In this document: one piece after another, positions 25,955 through 34,483 of the stretch
How the letters are laid out: each line of letters begins with the position of its first letter
Numbering within the stretch: the stretch's first letter is position 1
Source: Culturomica massiliensis
GTDB taxonomy: Bacteria > Bacteroidota > Bacteroidia > Bacteroidales > Marinifilaceae
Reading direction: 5' to 3'
Length of the DNA stretch: 64,000 nucleotides
Assembly (NCBI RefSeq): GCF_900091655.1
Contig: NZ_LT594621.1
Location: 372,001 to 436,000 of the forward strand
Notes under the pieces: model-generated
What the model was told of the DNA's origin: nothing
The model's input: the letters and a program-made list of their open reading frames with translations, nothing else
The model's database searches: none
Program-made: the position numbers and the translations under genes

Positions 25955-26273
25955 ATTCCTTTGAAATTGATATGAATAACTGATAGATCGGTTTCCGGTT
26001 AGTGATAAATTGCGGTCGTGTTTTACCGGCTGCTAACTTCATCAGACCGTGTTGTCCGTATTTCCTGTTTAGCTGAAAGGTAAAGAAGATTAAGACTGTG
26101 GAAGCGATAAGTCCTAAAACCATACATATTGCTATCGGTATGCTAAGTAGGTACAGCATAGCAAAGAGAAAAAAGATTCCCAGTAAACCAACTGCAAAAA
26201 TGATAAGGTATTGCGCTTGCAAGCCTTTAAATTCTACATTTTTGCCTATACCTTTATTAATAGAATATTCCAT
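25917..26273 (-). CDS. traF: TraF-like membrane protein (DUF4133)
   Basis: A 118-residue protein beginning MEYSINKGIGKNVEFKGLQAQY, the DUF4133 signature, with two transmembrane helices (about 25-70). It is VirB3-like in size and position, directly before the VirB4-like TraG. It starts 3 bases after the TraE stop. Confidence 0.88.
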   Translation of the reverse strand: MEYSINKGIGKNVEFKGLQAQYLIIFAVGLLGIFFLFAMLYLLSIPIAICMVLGLIASTVLIFFTFQLNRKYGQHGLMKLAAGKTRPQFITNRKPIYQLFISISKEYGKHTKNKNIRE

Positions 26274-26276
26274 AGG

Positions 26277-26573
26277 TTATAGGAAAAAAGAACGTAATAT
26301 AGTCGCTGCCACAATCAGAAAAATACACGCCCCAAACCATGAACTCGCAACTTTGGCCGTGTCTGGATCACCGGCAGAAAATTTGTTATATACCTTGATT
26401 CCACCGATAAGTCCGACTACGGCGCCGATAGCGAGGATCAGTTTTGTAAGGGGATCAAAATAACTGGAAACCATATCCGTAGCCTCGGTAATTCCAGCTA
26501 TGCCGTTGCCTTGTGCGTAAAGGTATGGAGTAGCTATCAGGATAGCCGATAAGAAAAGTATTGTTTTCTTCAT
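26277..26573 (-). CDS. traE: TraE-like membrane protein (DUF4134)
   Basis: A 98-residue protein with a signal peptide (LYAQ) followed by GNGIAGITEATDMVSSYFDPLTKLILAIGAVVGLIGGIKVYNKF, the DUF4134 signature. It is VirB2/pilin-like in topology. It is preceded by a conserved structured leader (26591-26642), suggesting it begins a separately controlled mRNA segment from TraE to TraQ. Confidence 0.88.
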   Translation of the reverse strand: MKKTILFLSAILIATPYLYAQGNGIAGITEATDMVSSYFDPLTKLILAIGAVVGLIGGIKVYNKFSAGDPDTAKVASSWFGACIFLIVAATILRSFFL

Positions 26574-26590
26574 GCTTTTTTTGAATTTAT

Positions 26591-26642
26591 GTACCGGGGG
26601 TAGGATTCCCCGGTACAGGTTAAACTGTTGGTTTTAAGTGGT
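26591..26642 (-). promoter_or_regulatory. Structured leader element of traE
   Basis: In the sense of traE the order is CCACTTAAAACC, then AACAGTTTAACC, then a hairpin GTACCGGGG / CCCCGGTAC (26608-26616 with 26591-26599) whose loop reads AATCCTAC. The same order appears before the coupling-protein gene at 30895-30946 with different but still pairing stem bases. The first two blocks and the loop are complementary to the candidate small RNA at 36607-36682. Confidence 0.6.
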
Positions 26643-26654
26643 ACATTCCCGGTT

Positions 26655-27317
26655 TTATCCGGTGTGTATATAGTTATTGATGTTGAAATTTTTAATTTCT
26701 TCGCTTATTCCGTTTCCTCCGTTATTTTCGTCCGTTTCTGTTTGATAAAATGGATTGAGATGTTTATGTAATATCCGATCTACTCTTTTTTCACCTTCCG
26801 GGATGTTGCTGATAATACCCTGTATCAAAGAATTATTACGATTGAGGTCAATAATAATAGCAGTTTCCCGTTCTTCTTCTTCTGTATTGTCATCTGTTGT
26901 TAAAACTGTTTTGACCTTGGGCAGATCATCAAAAGCAACTCCCGCAGCGAAGGAAGAATAATCTTCCTGATCCGGCGGATAACGGTAGTACATTTCTTCT
27001 TCGGACAACTTAGGAATTGCACCCTCTATTTCTTCCTGATCCGCTTCCGCCGCTGCTTCATCCAAAGATTCCTGATCTATTGCTGAATACTTTTCTTTTT
27101 CCTCTACGAATGGGGGTTCTGGCGGTGGCGGTTGGTACACAAATGTACTCTTCCCGACCACCAGAACGGAAGTATCCGCAGTTTCAGAGGGTACGTTCGG
27201 GGATTTATCCGGCGGCTTCCCCCTGCAACCTAACATACTTCGCCAGTCACATTTATATATCACTAAAAAGATAGTCAGATAATAGGCTATAATACCTGTA
27301 ATAATATATTCGATCAT
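26655..27317 (-). CDS. TraD-like tra operon protein
   Basis: A 220-residue protein with an N-terminal membrane helix (about 2-20), a proline/glutamate-rich middle (PPPPEPPFVEEKEKYSA; EEAAAEADQEE-type acidic stretch) and a C-terminal part containing AIIIDLNRNNSLIQGIISNIPEGEKRVDRILHKHLNPFY. Position between the DUF3408 gene and TraE fits the TraD slot of CTnDOT-type operons. The function is unknown. Confidence 0.6.
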   Translation of the reverse strand: MIEYIITGIIAYYLTIFLVIYKCDWRSMLGCRGKPPDKSPNVPSETADTSVLVVGKSTFVYQPPPPEPPFVEEKEKYSAIDQESLDEAAAEADQEEIEGAIPKLSEEEMYYRYPPDQEDYSSFAAGVAFDDLPKVKTVLTTDDNTEEEERETAIIIDLNRNNSLIQGIISNIPEGEKRVDRILHKHLNPFYQTETDENNGGNGISEEIKNFNINNYIHTG

Positions 27318-27318
27318 T

Positions 27319-27738
27319 TTATATTGTTAATTTGTTCTTGTCAAGTAAGGCATTGATCGTGTCTTTGTACATGGATAGATGTTCATTCAGTACATGATCG
27401 ACATATATTCCGATCGTTAATTTTTTTGAACCTAATATATTAGTGATCAGGCTTATTGTTTCTTGTAGTTCCTGACTGACATATACACATTTTCGCTTTT
27501 GTGTCGGCATTCCAATATTCGGTTGTAGAAACACGGAGTAATCCGGTAAACCCTTCTTGCGTCGTGTGTTCCACTCTTTTTTATCCGCAGTTTCTTCTTT
27601 TTCATCCGTTGCAGTTTCATTTGTACGTTTGGGGATACCCCCGGCAATCAATTCTTGTAAATAGTTTTCATCTATTTTTCCCTTTTCTGAAACCATGACT
27701 TTTAATTTATAGTTTAATAATCCCGCGAATCTCTTCAA
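27319..27738 (-). CDS. DUF3408 protein (TraB-like)
   Basis: A 139-residue protein. The C-terminal half (KKCVYVSQELQ-like start, then IGIYVDHVLNEHLSMYKDTINALL) is the DUF3408 signature seen in TraB/TraC-type proteins of these operons, probably a ribbon-helix-helix-like DNA-binding fold. It overlaps the TraA gene by 32 bases and is followed after 1 base by the TraD-like gene. It may act with the ParA-like TraA. Confidence 0.75.
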   Translation of the reverse strand: MKRFAGLLNYKLKVMVSEKGKIDENYLQELIAGGIPKRTNETATDEKEETADKKEWNTRRKKGLPDYSVFLQPNIGMPTQKRKCVYVSQELQETISLITNILGSKKLTIGIYVDHVLNEHLSMYKDTINALLDKNKLTI

Positions 27739-28444
27739 CCAGAGTATCTATATTACTGCCTTTAATTAACCGGGAACTTGGGGGGAAAAGGGTTGAACGG
27801 AAAACACTTCGCTTTTCTGCCTGAATTTCTTTTTTGTAGCGTACGGTATCAGGAAGTTGAGTTTTGAGAAGATTTAAACCCAACTCTCCGATAACATTCT
27901 GGTAAGCAAGATATAAACCACTACGTTCATGGGCATTTATCATGTTCCAAAATAAGAATATACCTTTCAGGTGGGTTTGTCCGCTTTTTAATAAATCCTG
28001 AAGTACGGTAGCAAATTTCAAAGTTACATCCATAACAACAAAATCGGCTGTAATAGGAATAAACAGATAGTCCAGTTGGGATATTGTTTCCAATACACCT
28101 TCATTGCCGACTGTTCCCGGGAAGTCCAATAAAGCAATATCGTAATCATCCGGGAAAATGGAATTTAATTCCTGCAAGATATGGATAGGTTTTCCGCTTA
28201 GAATCGGATAGGCTTTTTTGTTGCTGTTTGTAAATTGATTGTAAGCAAGCGTTTTATAATAGTCATTTTTATTGACCTGTGCTATATCCCGTTGCCGCAT
28301 GGATTGTATGGAGAATTGCGGATAATCAGCATCCAATACGATAACCCTGTTGTCAGTTTGGTAATGTAGATAACTTGCTACGATTACCGTTATCGTTGTT
28401 TTGCCGATCCCTCCTTTGGGGGTTGAAAAAGCTACTTTTAACAT
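27707..28444 (-). CDS. traA: TraA, ParA-family ATPase
   Basis: I choose the start at 28444 (MLKVAFSTPKGGIGKTT), since the ParA core begins there and a purine-rich GAGAAACC precedes it; the open frame runs 32 codons further upstream. The deviant Walker A KGGIGKTT (10-17), VLDADYPQFS and LLDFPGT segments define the ParA/MinD family. In CTnDOT-type elements TraA is the first tra gene. An array of short repeats lies 300-460 bases upstream and could be its partition site. Confidence 0.88.
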   Translation of the reverse strand: MLKVAFSTPKGGIGKTTITVIVASYLHYQTDNRVIVLDADYPQFSIQSMRQRDIAQVNKNDYYKTLAYNQFTNSNKKAYPILSGKPIHILQELNSIFPDDYDIALLDFPGTVGNEGVLETISQLDYLFIPITADFVVMDVTLKFATVLQDLLKSGQTHLKGIFLFWNMINAHERSGLYLAYQNVIGELGLNLLKTQLPDTVRYKKEIQAEKRSVFRSTLFPPSSRLIKGSNIDTLVEEIRGIIKL

Positions 28445-28757
28445 GGTTTCTCTTTTTGTTTTATTTATAAATCCTGTTCCTTTTTGTCCCTTTTTATAGC
28501 AGGTGACAAAACAAAGAAAAACCAAAAAATTAGAATACAATCATGTTTTCCACCCCCTGACCTCTGATGTGTACCTACTGTCTTCTATTTTACCTTTTAT
28601 TTGTAAGTTATTGAAGTAAATCAACTTAGACAAGAATAGACAAAGTAATACAATCGAGGCGCTGGTCATTGGTCAAAATGTGCCGGTTTATTTTTTGGAA
28701 GTAGATTTGTTCCCGTACAGATGTGGGTACACCAATACATAAATGTGTATTAGTGTA

Positions 28758-28910
28758 AACAGGTAAATACGTGAATCCATTATGACGTAAGTATGTGAGT
28801 GAGTACATACCTGCATAAACCTGTAACCACGTAAATAAGTAAATCCATGCATCCGTACATATAGATGTAAGTACGTAAATAGATGTGTGTACAAATATGT
28901 ACGTAAATCA
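28758..28910. repeat. Degenerate iteron-like array upstream of traA
   Basis: ACGTAAAT occurs three times (near 28829, 28873 and 28901), with variants ACGTGAAT (28769) and ACGTAAGT (near 28785), all in the same orientation within ~150 bases; GTAAATA and GTACATA variants lie between. The composition differs from both neighbours and the reading frames across it are repetitive and non-coding. It could be a centromere-like site for the ParA/ParB-like proteins, a replication iteron set or a regulatory array. Confidence 0.5.
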
Positions 28911-29139
28911 ATCAATTTATGCATACTTCAATATTCATAGAAGTAAGTTTAGAAATACATACGTGCGTTGGTGTATGTTTACGCTTGTACCTATCCACAA
29001 AATTGTTACTAAAACTCATTTGTCTGCATAGTGACCGCATTTGACATGGGGGAGGGATTCGTCCTGTTTTCTGAATAGGTTTTATCTTGCCCCATGAAAA
29101 AATAGGGTGTTTTTTTACCTTCAATTTTTACTGCGATTT

Positions 29140-29252
29140 AATTCTGCTCATAGCAGAATTTTATTTGCGTGGAGCAAATAGCCAGGTGTGTCTTTGTCAT
29201 ACAAAGACCTTTTTGTATGACAAAAAGCCTGGCTTTCCCCGAAGAGGGGAAA
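29140..29252. other. Probable oriT: cluster of inverted repeats before the mob genes
   Basis: Four stem-loops lie in 110 bases directly upstream of the mobilisation genes. They are AATTCTGCT / AGCAGAATT (29140-29148, 29152-29160), ATTTGC / GCAAAT (29163-29168, 29174-29179), TTTGTCATACAAA / TTTGTATGACAAA (29193-29205, 29212-29224, each arm also imperfectly self-complementary), and an enclosing GCCAGG / CCTGGC (29181-29186, 29228-29233). Such repeat clusters next to relaxase genes mark oriT in Bacteroides elements. The nick site cannot be assigned from sequence alone. Confidence 0.6.
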
Positions 29253-29293
29253 GAGGTAAGAATACTCCGAAGTCGTATTTTATAAATATTCAT

Positions 29294-29683
29294 ATGGAAA
29301 ACCAGAACAGTAAAACACATAGGTATAATTTTCGGTTGAACGAACATGAGGATATACAATTTAAAAAACTGTTTGAACAATCCGGGGCAAAAACACTTAC
29401 GGAATTTATTACTAACTGCATATTGAATAAACCGTTTAAAGTGGTGACAACCGATAAATCCGCTTATGATATATGTGTGAAATTAAGTGCCACTAATGCG
29501 GAAATAAGAAAAATCGGAGTGAATTATAATCAGGTCGTGAAATCTTTAAAACATGCTTTTACTGAAAAAATAGCTTTATCCTATCTGTTTAAACTGGAAA
29601 AAGAAACGGCTAAACTTGTTACATATTTGCAAAGAATCATTGAATTAACGGAAGAATATAAACAAAAATGGTTGCCAAAATAA
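29294..29683 (+). CDS. MobA/MobC-like relaxosome accessory protein
   Basis: I choose the start at 29294 (MENQNSKTHRYNFRLNEHED); upstream the open frame runs through the oriT hairpins. The 129-residue protein has a ribbon-helix-helix-like N-terminus and ATNAEIRKIGVNYNQVVKSL, the signature of bacterial mobilisation MobC-family proteins, which bind oriT and help the relaxase nick. It overlaps the relaxase gene by 16 bases. Confidence 0.8.
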   Translation: MENQNSKTHRYNFRLNEHEDIQFKKLFEQSGAKTLTEFITNCILNKPFKVVTTDKSAYDICVKLSATNAEIRKIGVNYNQVVKSLKHAFTEKIALSYLFKLEKETAKLVTYLQRIIELTEEYKQKWLPK

Positions 29684-30870
29684 CATCAGGTAGTAATATT
29701 TATGGGGTGCTTAAATACAATTTGGATAAAGTACAAGAGAATAAAGCTGATGTATTCATGTGCGAGAATATGATTGAAAGGGATGACAAAATACCGGATA
29801 TGGATTTAATGCTGGATTGTTTCAATACCTATTTGAATAATAATAATCGTACTCAGAAAACAGTCTTTCATGTTTCATTGAATCCACACCCGGACGATCA
29901 TCTATCTGATGAACGGTTAAAAGAAATTGCACAAGAATATATGAATAAAATGGGGTATGGTCATCAACCTTACCTTGTATTTAAGCACCGGGATATTGAG
30001 AGGGAACATATACATATTGTTTCCGTGCGTGTGGATGAACAAGGGGTAAAAATCAATGACAGTTACGAACACCGCCATTCCAAACAGATTACAGATGCGT
30101 TAGAAAAGAAATATGGGCTTAAACCTTCTACACCCGAAGAAGAAAAAAAGATGAATGTACTAAAAGCGGTTCATTACAAAACTAACGATGTAAAAAGGCA
30201 GATCAGGAACACCGTTAAGGAGTTAATAAAGTACCGCTTTCAGTCCGTAAAAGAATTTAATGCTTTACTTTCCTTGTATAACATTGGTTGTGAAGAGGTA
30301 AAGGGAGAGGTAAACGGTAAGTATTATACCGGTTTGATTTATTTTGCTTTGGACGAACAAGGAAAACCCACGGGAACACGGTTTAAGGCTTCTCTCTGGG
30401 GAAAGCAAATAGGTTATGAAACTCTATTGCATAATATCGAAAACTCAAAGAACGAACATAAAACTCTGGAAATAAAAGAACAACTCAAACAGGAAATTCT
30501 TACCTGCATGGATGCCCGGAACATGGAAGAGTTTAAACGAAAACTTAAAGACAAGAACATCGACGTAATCTTTAGAACGAACACGGAGAACCGGATATAT
30601 GGAGTTACATTTATAGATCATCGTAACAAATATGTTTTCAATGGCTCTAAGCTGGGAAAACAATTTTCTGCCAATGTATTTCAAGTATTGTTTAGTGATA
30701 GCTTTACATCCATATACAAACAAACGGAACAGAAGGCAGAACCCGGTAAAATGGCAGAAAGCGGTACTGATTGGTGCGGTCTGTTGTTACCAACGGACCC
30801 GGCTCCAATCTATGAAAAAGAAAAGATGAAGAAACCCAAAAAACGCAAAAAAAGAAAACGTTCGATTTAG
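29668..30870 (+). CDS. mobB: MobB relaxase (MobP-type)
   Basis: A 400-residue protein with a relaxase domain in the first ~150 residues: MVAKITSGSNIYGVLKYNLDK at the start, VFHVSLNPHPDD and the metal-binding histidine motif KHRDIEREHIHIVSV (His107, His114, His116). The C-terminus is very basic (KKPKKRKKRKRS), which would help bind DNA. It nicks oriT and pilots the strand to the coupling protein. It overlaps the accessory gene and precedes the coupling-protein gene. Confidence 0.92.
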   Translation: MVAKITSGSNIYGVLKYNLDKVQENKADVFMCENMIERDDKIPDMDLMLDCFNTYLNNNNRTQKTVFHVSLNPHPDDHLSDERLKEIAQEYMNKMGYGHQPYLVFKHRDIEREHIHIVSVRVDEQGVKINDSYEHRHSKQITDALEKKYGLKPSTPEEEKKMNVLKAVHYKTNDVKRQIRNTVKELIKYRFQSVKEFNALLSLYNIGCEEVKGEVNGKYYTGLIYFALDEQGKPTGTRFKASLWGKQIGYETLLHNIENSKNEHKTLEIKEQLKQEILTCMDARNMEEFKRKLKDKNIDVIFRTNTENRIYGVTFIDHRNKYVFNGSKLGKQFSANVFQVLFSDSFTSIYKQTEQKAEPGKMAESGTDWCGLLLPTDPAPIYEKEKMKKPKKRKKRKRSI

Positions 30871-30894
30871 TAATTGGGCTAATCCCCCCCATAC

Positions 30895-30946
30895 CCACTT
30901 AAAACCAAACTGTTTAACCGTGCCGGAAAATCCCACTTCCGGCACA
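30895..30946 (+). promoter_or_regulatory. Structured leader element of the coupling-protein gene
   Basis: The order CCACTTAAAACC (30895-30906), AAACTGTTTAACC, then a hairpin GTGCCGGAA / TTCCGGCAC with loop AATCCCAC matches the traE leader. The stem bases differ from those of traE yet still pair, so the hairpin shows compensatory change. It ends about 10 bases before the start codon. Confidence 0.6.
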
Positions 30947-30956
30947 TAATTTTCGC

Positions 30957-32972
30957 ATGATGCAAAACGAAGACGATTTGCGAGGGCTGGCAAAAGTTGT
31001 AGACTTTTTGCGGGCTGTAAGCATATTATTAATACTGATTCATATTTATTGGTACTGTTATGCCTGGTTTAAGGCTAACGGTTTTACACTTTCACTTATC
31101 GATAAAGTCCTGATAAATTTTCAAAAGTCGGGATTATTCTCTTCTACCTTAGTTACAAAGCTTTTTGCTCTGTTGCTGTTGGCTTTATCCTGCTTGGGGA
31201 CACAAGGGATAAAAAATGAAAAAATAACCTGGAGAAATATCAATTTGTATGCAGGAATAGGCTTTTCCCTATATTTTTTCAATGGGTGGCTTTTGGCAAC
31301 TTCTCTACCTATGGTTGTAGTTACTTCTTTATATGCTTTGACACTTTCGGGAGGGTATATTTTCCTTATGATTGCCGGGGTATGGGTAAGCCGCTTACTG
31401 AAAAGTAAAAGGTTGGATGATGTTTTCAATCGTGAGAACGAAAGCTTTATGCAGGAGATACGGCTAATGACAAATCCTAATTCGGTGAACTTACCTACGC
31501 GTTTTTATTACAAGAAAAAGTATTATAACGGTTGGATTAATGTTGTTAATGTTTTTAGGGCTTCTATGGTGTTAGGAACTCCCGGAAGCGGTAAATCTTA
31601 TGCTATCGTTAATGGTTATATTAAGCAGCAAATTGAAAAAGGCTTTGCCATGTACTTATACGATTATAAGTATCCTGATCTGACGAAGATAGCCTATAAC
31701 CACCTTTTACAGCATACAGCAGGTTATACCGTAACGCCTAAATTTTATACGATCAACTTCGACGATCCCCGGCGATCACACCGCTGTAATCCGCTGAATC
31801 CGATTTTTATGACCGATATTTCAGATGCCTACGAAGCCAGTTATACCATTATGCTAAACCTCAATCGAACGTGGGTTGAAAAACAGGGGGATTTTTTCGT
31901 TGAATCTCCGATCATCTTGTTAGCTGCTATTATTTGGTTTTTGAAAATATATGAAAACGGAAAGTATTGTACATTTCCGCATGCAATAGAATTTTTGAAC
32001 CGGAAATATGCTGATACCTTTATAATCCTGACAAGTTATCCAGAGTTAGAAAATTATTTGTCTGCTTTTATGGATGCCTGGGAGAGTAATGCGCAAGATC
32101 AATTACAGGGACAAATTGCAAGTGCAAAGATTCCGCTATCCCGTCTTATATCTCCGGCTCTTTACTGGGTAATGTCGGGAAATGACTTTACTTTAGATGT
32201 GAATAACCCGGACGAGCCTAAAATCCTGTGTATTGGCAATAACCCGGAAAGGCAAAGTATATACGGGGCTGCATTAGGTTTATACAATGGTAGAGTTGTA
32301 AAACTGATTAATAAGAAGTACCGCCTTAAATCGTCTGTAATTATAGATGAATTACCGACAATATTTTTTAAAGGACTTGATAATTTAATTGCCACTGCGA
32401 GGGCAAATTTGGTCGCCATACTTTTAGGTTTTCAGGATTTTTCACAGCTAATCCGTGATTATGGGGAGAAAGAGGCGAAAGTAATTATTAATACGGTGGG
32501 GAATGTATTTGCAGGACAGGTTGTGGGTGATACGGCTAAAACTTTATCAGAACGTTTTGGAAAAATTGTACAGGAACGCCAATCGAATACAATCAACAGA
32601 AATGATAATTCCAGTACATTCAACACTCAATTGGATGTACTTATTCCACCGTCGAAAATCTCTAATCTTACACAAGGAACATTCGTAGGCTCTGTGGCAG
32701 ATAATTTCGATCAACGTATTGAACAAAAGATTTTCCATTGTGAAATATTAGTAGATACCGAACAAGTAAAGAAGGAAGAAAAAGCATACCGGGAAATACC
32801 TGTCATTACCGATTTTTGCGACGAAAACGGAATAGATAGAATGGATGAACAAATTCAAAATAATTATAACCGAATCAAAAGAGAGGTGATTCAAATTATT
32901 GAAGACGAGAAAAAAAGAATTAAGAATGATCCAAACTTACGACATCTTTTAAAAGAGGATGAAGAAGAATAA
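30957..32972 (+). CDS. mobC: Type IV coupling protein (MobC / VirD4-TraG-like)
   Basis: A 671-residue protein with four N-terminal transmembrane segments (about 18-37, 65-82, 97-115, 120-145). Walker A GTPGSGKS lies at 207-214 and Walker B SVIIDELPTIFF follows near residue 460; YDYKYPDLTKIAYNHL is typical of the Bacteroidota MobC/coupling-protein family. It links the relaxosome to the TraG-driven secretion channel. ATG at 30957 and 30960 are both possible starts. Confidence 0.9.
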   Translation: MMQNEDDLRGLAKVVDFLRAVSILLILIHIYWYCYAWFKANGFTLSLIDKVLINFQKSGLFSSTLVTKLFALLLLALSCLGTQGIKNEKITWRNINLYAGIGFSLYFFNGWLLATSLPMVVVTSLYALTLSGGYIFLMIAGVWVSRLLKSKRLDDVFNRENESFMQEIRLMTNPNSVNLPTRFYYKKKYYNGWINVVNVFRASMVLGTPGSGKSYAIVNGYIKQQIEKGFAMYLYDYKYPDLTKIAYNHLLQHTAGYTVTPKFYTINFDDPRRSHRCNPLNPIFMTDISDAYEASYTIMLNLNRTWVEKQGDFFVESPIILLAAIIWFLKIYENGKYCTFPHAIEFLNRKYADTFIILTSYPELENYLSAFMDAWESNAQDQLQGQIASAKIPLSRLISPALYWVMSGNDFTLDVNNPDEPKILCIGNNPERQSIYGAALGLYNGRVVKLINKKYRLKSSVIIDELPTIFFKGLDNLIATARANLVAILLGFQDFSQLIRDYGEKEAKVIINTVGNVFAGQVVGDTAKTLSERFGKIVQERQSNTINRNDNSSTFNTQLDVLIPPSKISNLTQGTFVGSVADNFDQRIEQKIFHCEILVDTEQVKKEEKAYREIPVITDFCDENGIDRMDEQIQNNYNRIKREVIQIIEDEKKRIKNDPNLRHLLKEDEEE

Positions 32973-32978
32973 AAAAAG

Positions 32979-33005
32979 AAGCAGCTTCAAAAGGGCTGCT
33001 TTTTC
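32979..33005 (+). terminator. Terminator after the coupling-protein gene
   Basis: Arms AAGCAGC (32979-32985) and GCTGCTT (32995-33001) followed by T-rich sequence, directly after the stop. Confidence 0.75.
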
Positions 33006-33148
33006 TATAAAGCTATTCTTTAATAAAGGGACAATTGTAGCTGTTTAGGGTACTAAATGATGTTGTATGTATTGATATATAGACATTTAACAACAAACAT
33101 GCCTATCTTCGCTTCCGATAATCGTTGTTTAATTCAAATTTTACAATT

Positions 33149-34456
33149 ATGGCAAAAAAACAAAATCCTACGAAAAAGTTACCCGGCGATGTTATTCTGG
33201 TTTATAATCAGAACCGAAAAGATGTAAGAGTTGTTAGCGGCGTAGATCAACAAGGAATCTTACAGTCTGTTGAGCCTACCCCAGAAAATGAAAGCCACTA
33301 TATGCAGGTGGATAAGAATGCAAGTATGTTTTCTAATTTCTGGAAAAATTTTATTGAATCGATAAGATCGCCTTTAGTGCATCTTCAGTTTTATAAATCA
33401 GATAAAAAAGAGATTAAAGAAAATGTAGAAGTAATTAAAAATGCACTGCAAAATAAAACGCCAGAAGGTGACAAAATCTTAAAAGTCCTTTCTGAATTAA
33501 CGCAATTAGTCAATAAAGAAAAAGAAATGGCAAAGAAAAAAGAACCTTATATCGATCTCAATAAAGTGAATTGGAAAGAACTGGAAGAAGTAGGTTTTTC
33601 ACGCAAAATTGTGGAAGAGAAGGGACAAACTGAACGTATGGAAAAAGGGTTAAGATCGAATGTACTTTTTCACTTAAAAGGTGATCTGAACGGTATAGCA
33701 GTAGATGATATGTTCGTAATGCAGCTTATAAAAAGGCAAGACGGAACGATTCGTGTTAAGGCTGACGGAGTAGCACATGAACTGTCCCGTTACGTAATGG
33801 GAACCCCTTTGAACGATCAACAAATGCAGCAGCTTATAAATGGGCGGTTAGAAGGTACAATCAATATTGTTGAACCCGGTACACGCAATGTAAGGGAAGC
33901 TTATCTTACTTATGATCCTCTTGTGAACAAAGCCATTCCCATGTTTAAATCTCCTAATATGGTGATCTGGGATGATATTAACGGACATAAAGTTACAGTC
34001 GATGAAAAAGGACGGATTCTTGGTGGTTTTTCAGTCAAAATGGCGGATTTGAAACCTAAAGAGGGTGGAGAATCATACGGTGCTTATGCTTATATAGATG
34101 CCATAGAAAGAGGATTGAAAATCGACTGTAAAAAATATTATCAGGAACTTTCCGAAGATGTACAAAAGGTATGCAGGGCTAAGCAAATTAATGGAAAAGA
34201 AGTAACTCCCAAACAATTACAAGAGATGAATGCCGGCAATTATGTTTGGATAGACGGCATGACCAAACGACACGGTAAAACCGTAGAGCCATACGGTAAC
34301 TGGATTGGTTGGAAGAAAAAAGAAAACGGCAGGTATGGGTACGATTTTCAGAAGTTTAAACCTAACCCAAAAAAGGATAAAGGTCAAAATGCACGCCAAC
34401 AACAAGAAGGTAAAAAGTTTGCTACAAAAGGTAAGAAAGTAGGTATAACCAACTAA
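33149..34456 (+). CDS. DUF4099/DUF3945-containing protein
   Basis: I place the start at 33149 (MAKKQNPTKKLPGD); the frame upstream adds 8 unconvincing residues. The 435-residue protein has PYIDLNKVNWKELEEVGFSR and NVLFHLKGDLNGIAVDDMFVMQLIKRQDG (DUF4099-like) and then repeated LNDQQMQQLINGRLEGTINI-type segments (DUF3945-like). The C-terminus is very basic. These proteins are found directly upstream of topB in Bacteroidota ICEs; the function is unknown, and DNA binding is plausible. Confidence 0.75.
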   Translation: MAKKQNPTKKLPGDVILVYNQNRKDVRVVSGVDQQGILQSVEPTPENESHYMQVDKNASMFSNFWKNFIESIRSPLVHLQFYKSDKKEIKENVEVIKNALQNKTPEGDKILKVLSELTQLVNKEKEMAKKKEPYIDLNKVNWKELEEVGFSRKIVEEKGQTERMEKGLRSNVLFHLKGDLNGIAVDDMFVMQLIKRQDGTIRVKADGVAHELSRYVMGTPLNDQQMQQLINGRLEGTINIVEPGTRNVREAYLTYDPLVNKAIPMFKSPNMVIWDDINGHKVTVDEKGRILGGFSVKMADLKPKEGGESYGAYAYIDAIERGLKIDCKKYYQELSEDVQKVCRAKQINGKEVTPKQLQEMNAGNYVWIDGMTKRHGKTVEPYGNWIGWKKKENGRYGYDFQKFKPNPKKDKGQNARQQQEGKKFATKGKKVGITN

Positions 34457-34466
34457 TTTTAATAAT

Positions 34467-34480
34467 CCACTTAAAAATCC
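34467..34480 (+). promoter_or_regulatory. Leader motif before topB
   Basis: CCACTTAAAAATCC lies 3 bases before the topB start codon. It matches the ICE leader motif with one extra A, so it would pair with the candidate small RNA with one bulge. Confidence 0.5.
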
Positions 34481-34483
34481 CTT

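Noticed and set aside
28626..28924. Overlapping minus-strand frames rich in Thr-Tyr-Leu-His
   Set aside because: Two frames show the same periodic residues because the DNA is an iteron-like repeat array, not because it is coding.
28680..28960. Possible CRISPR array
   Set aside because: Repeats are only 8-9 bases, degenerate and unevenly spaced; no cas genes occur in the window.
29087..29293. N-terminal extension of the mobilisation accessory protein
   Set aside because: The extension translates the oriT stem-loops; the family homology begins at ATG 29294.
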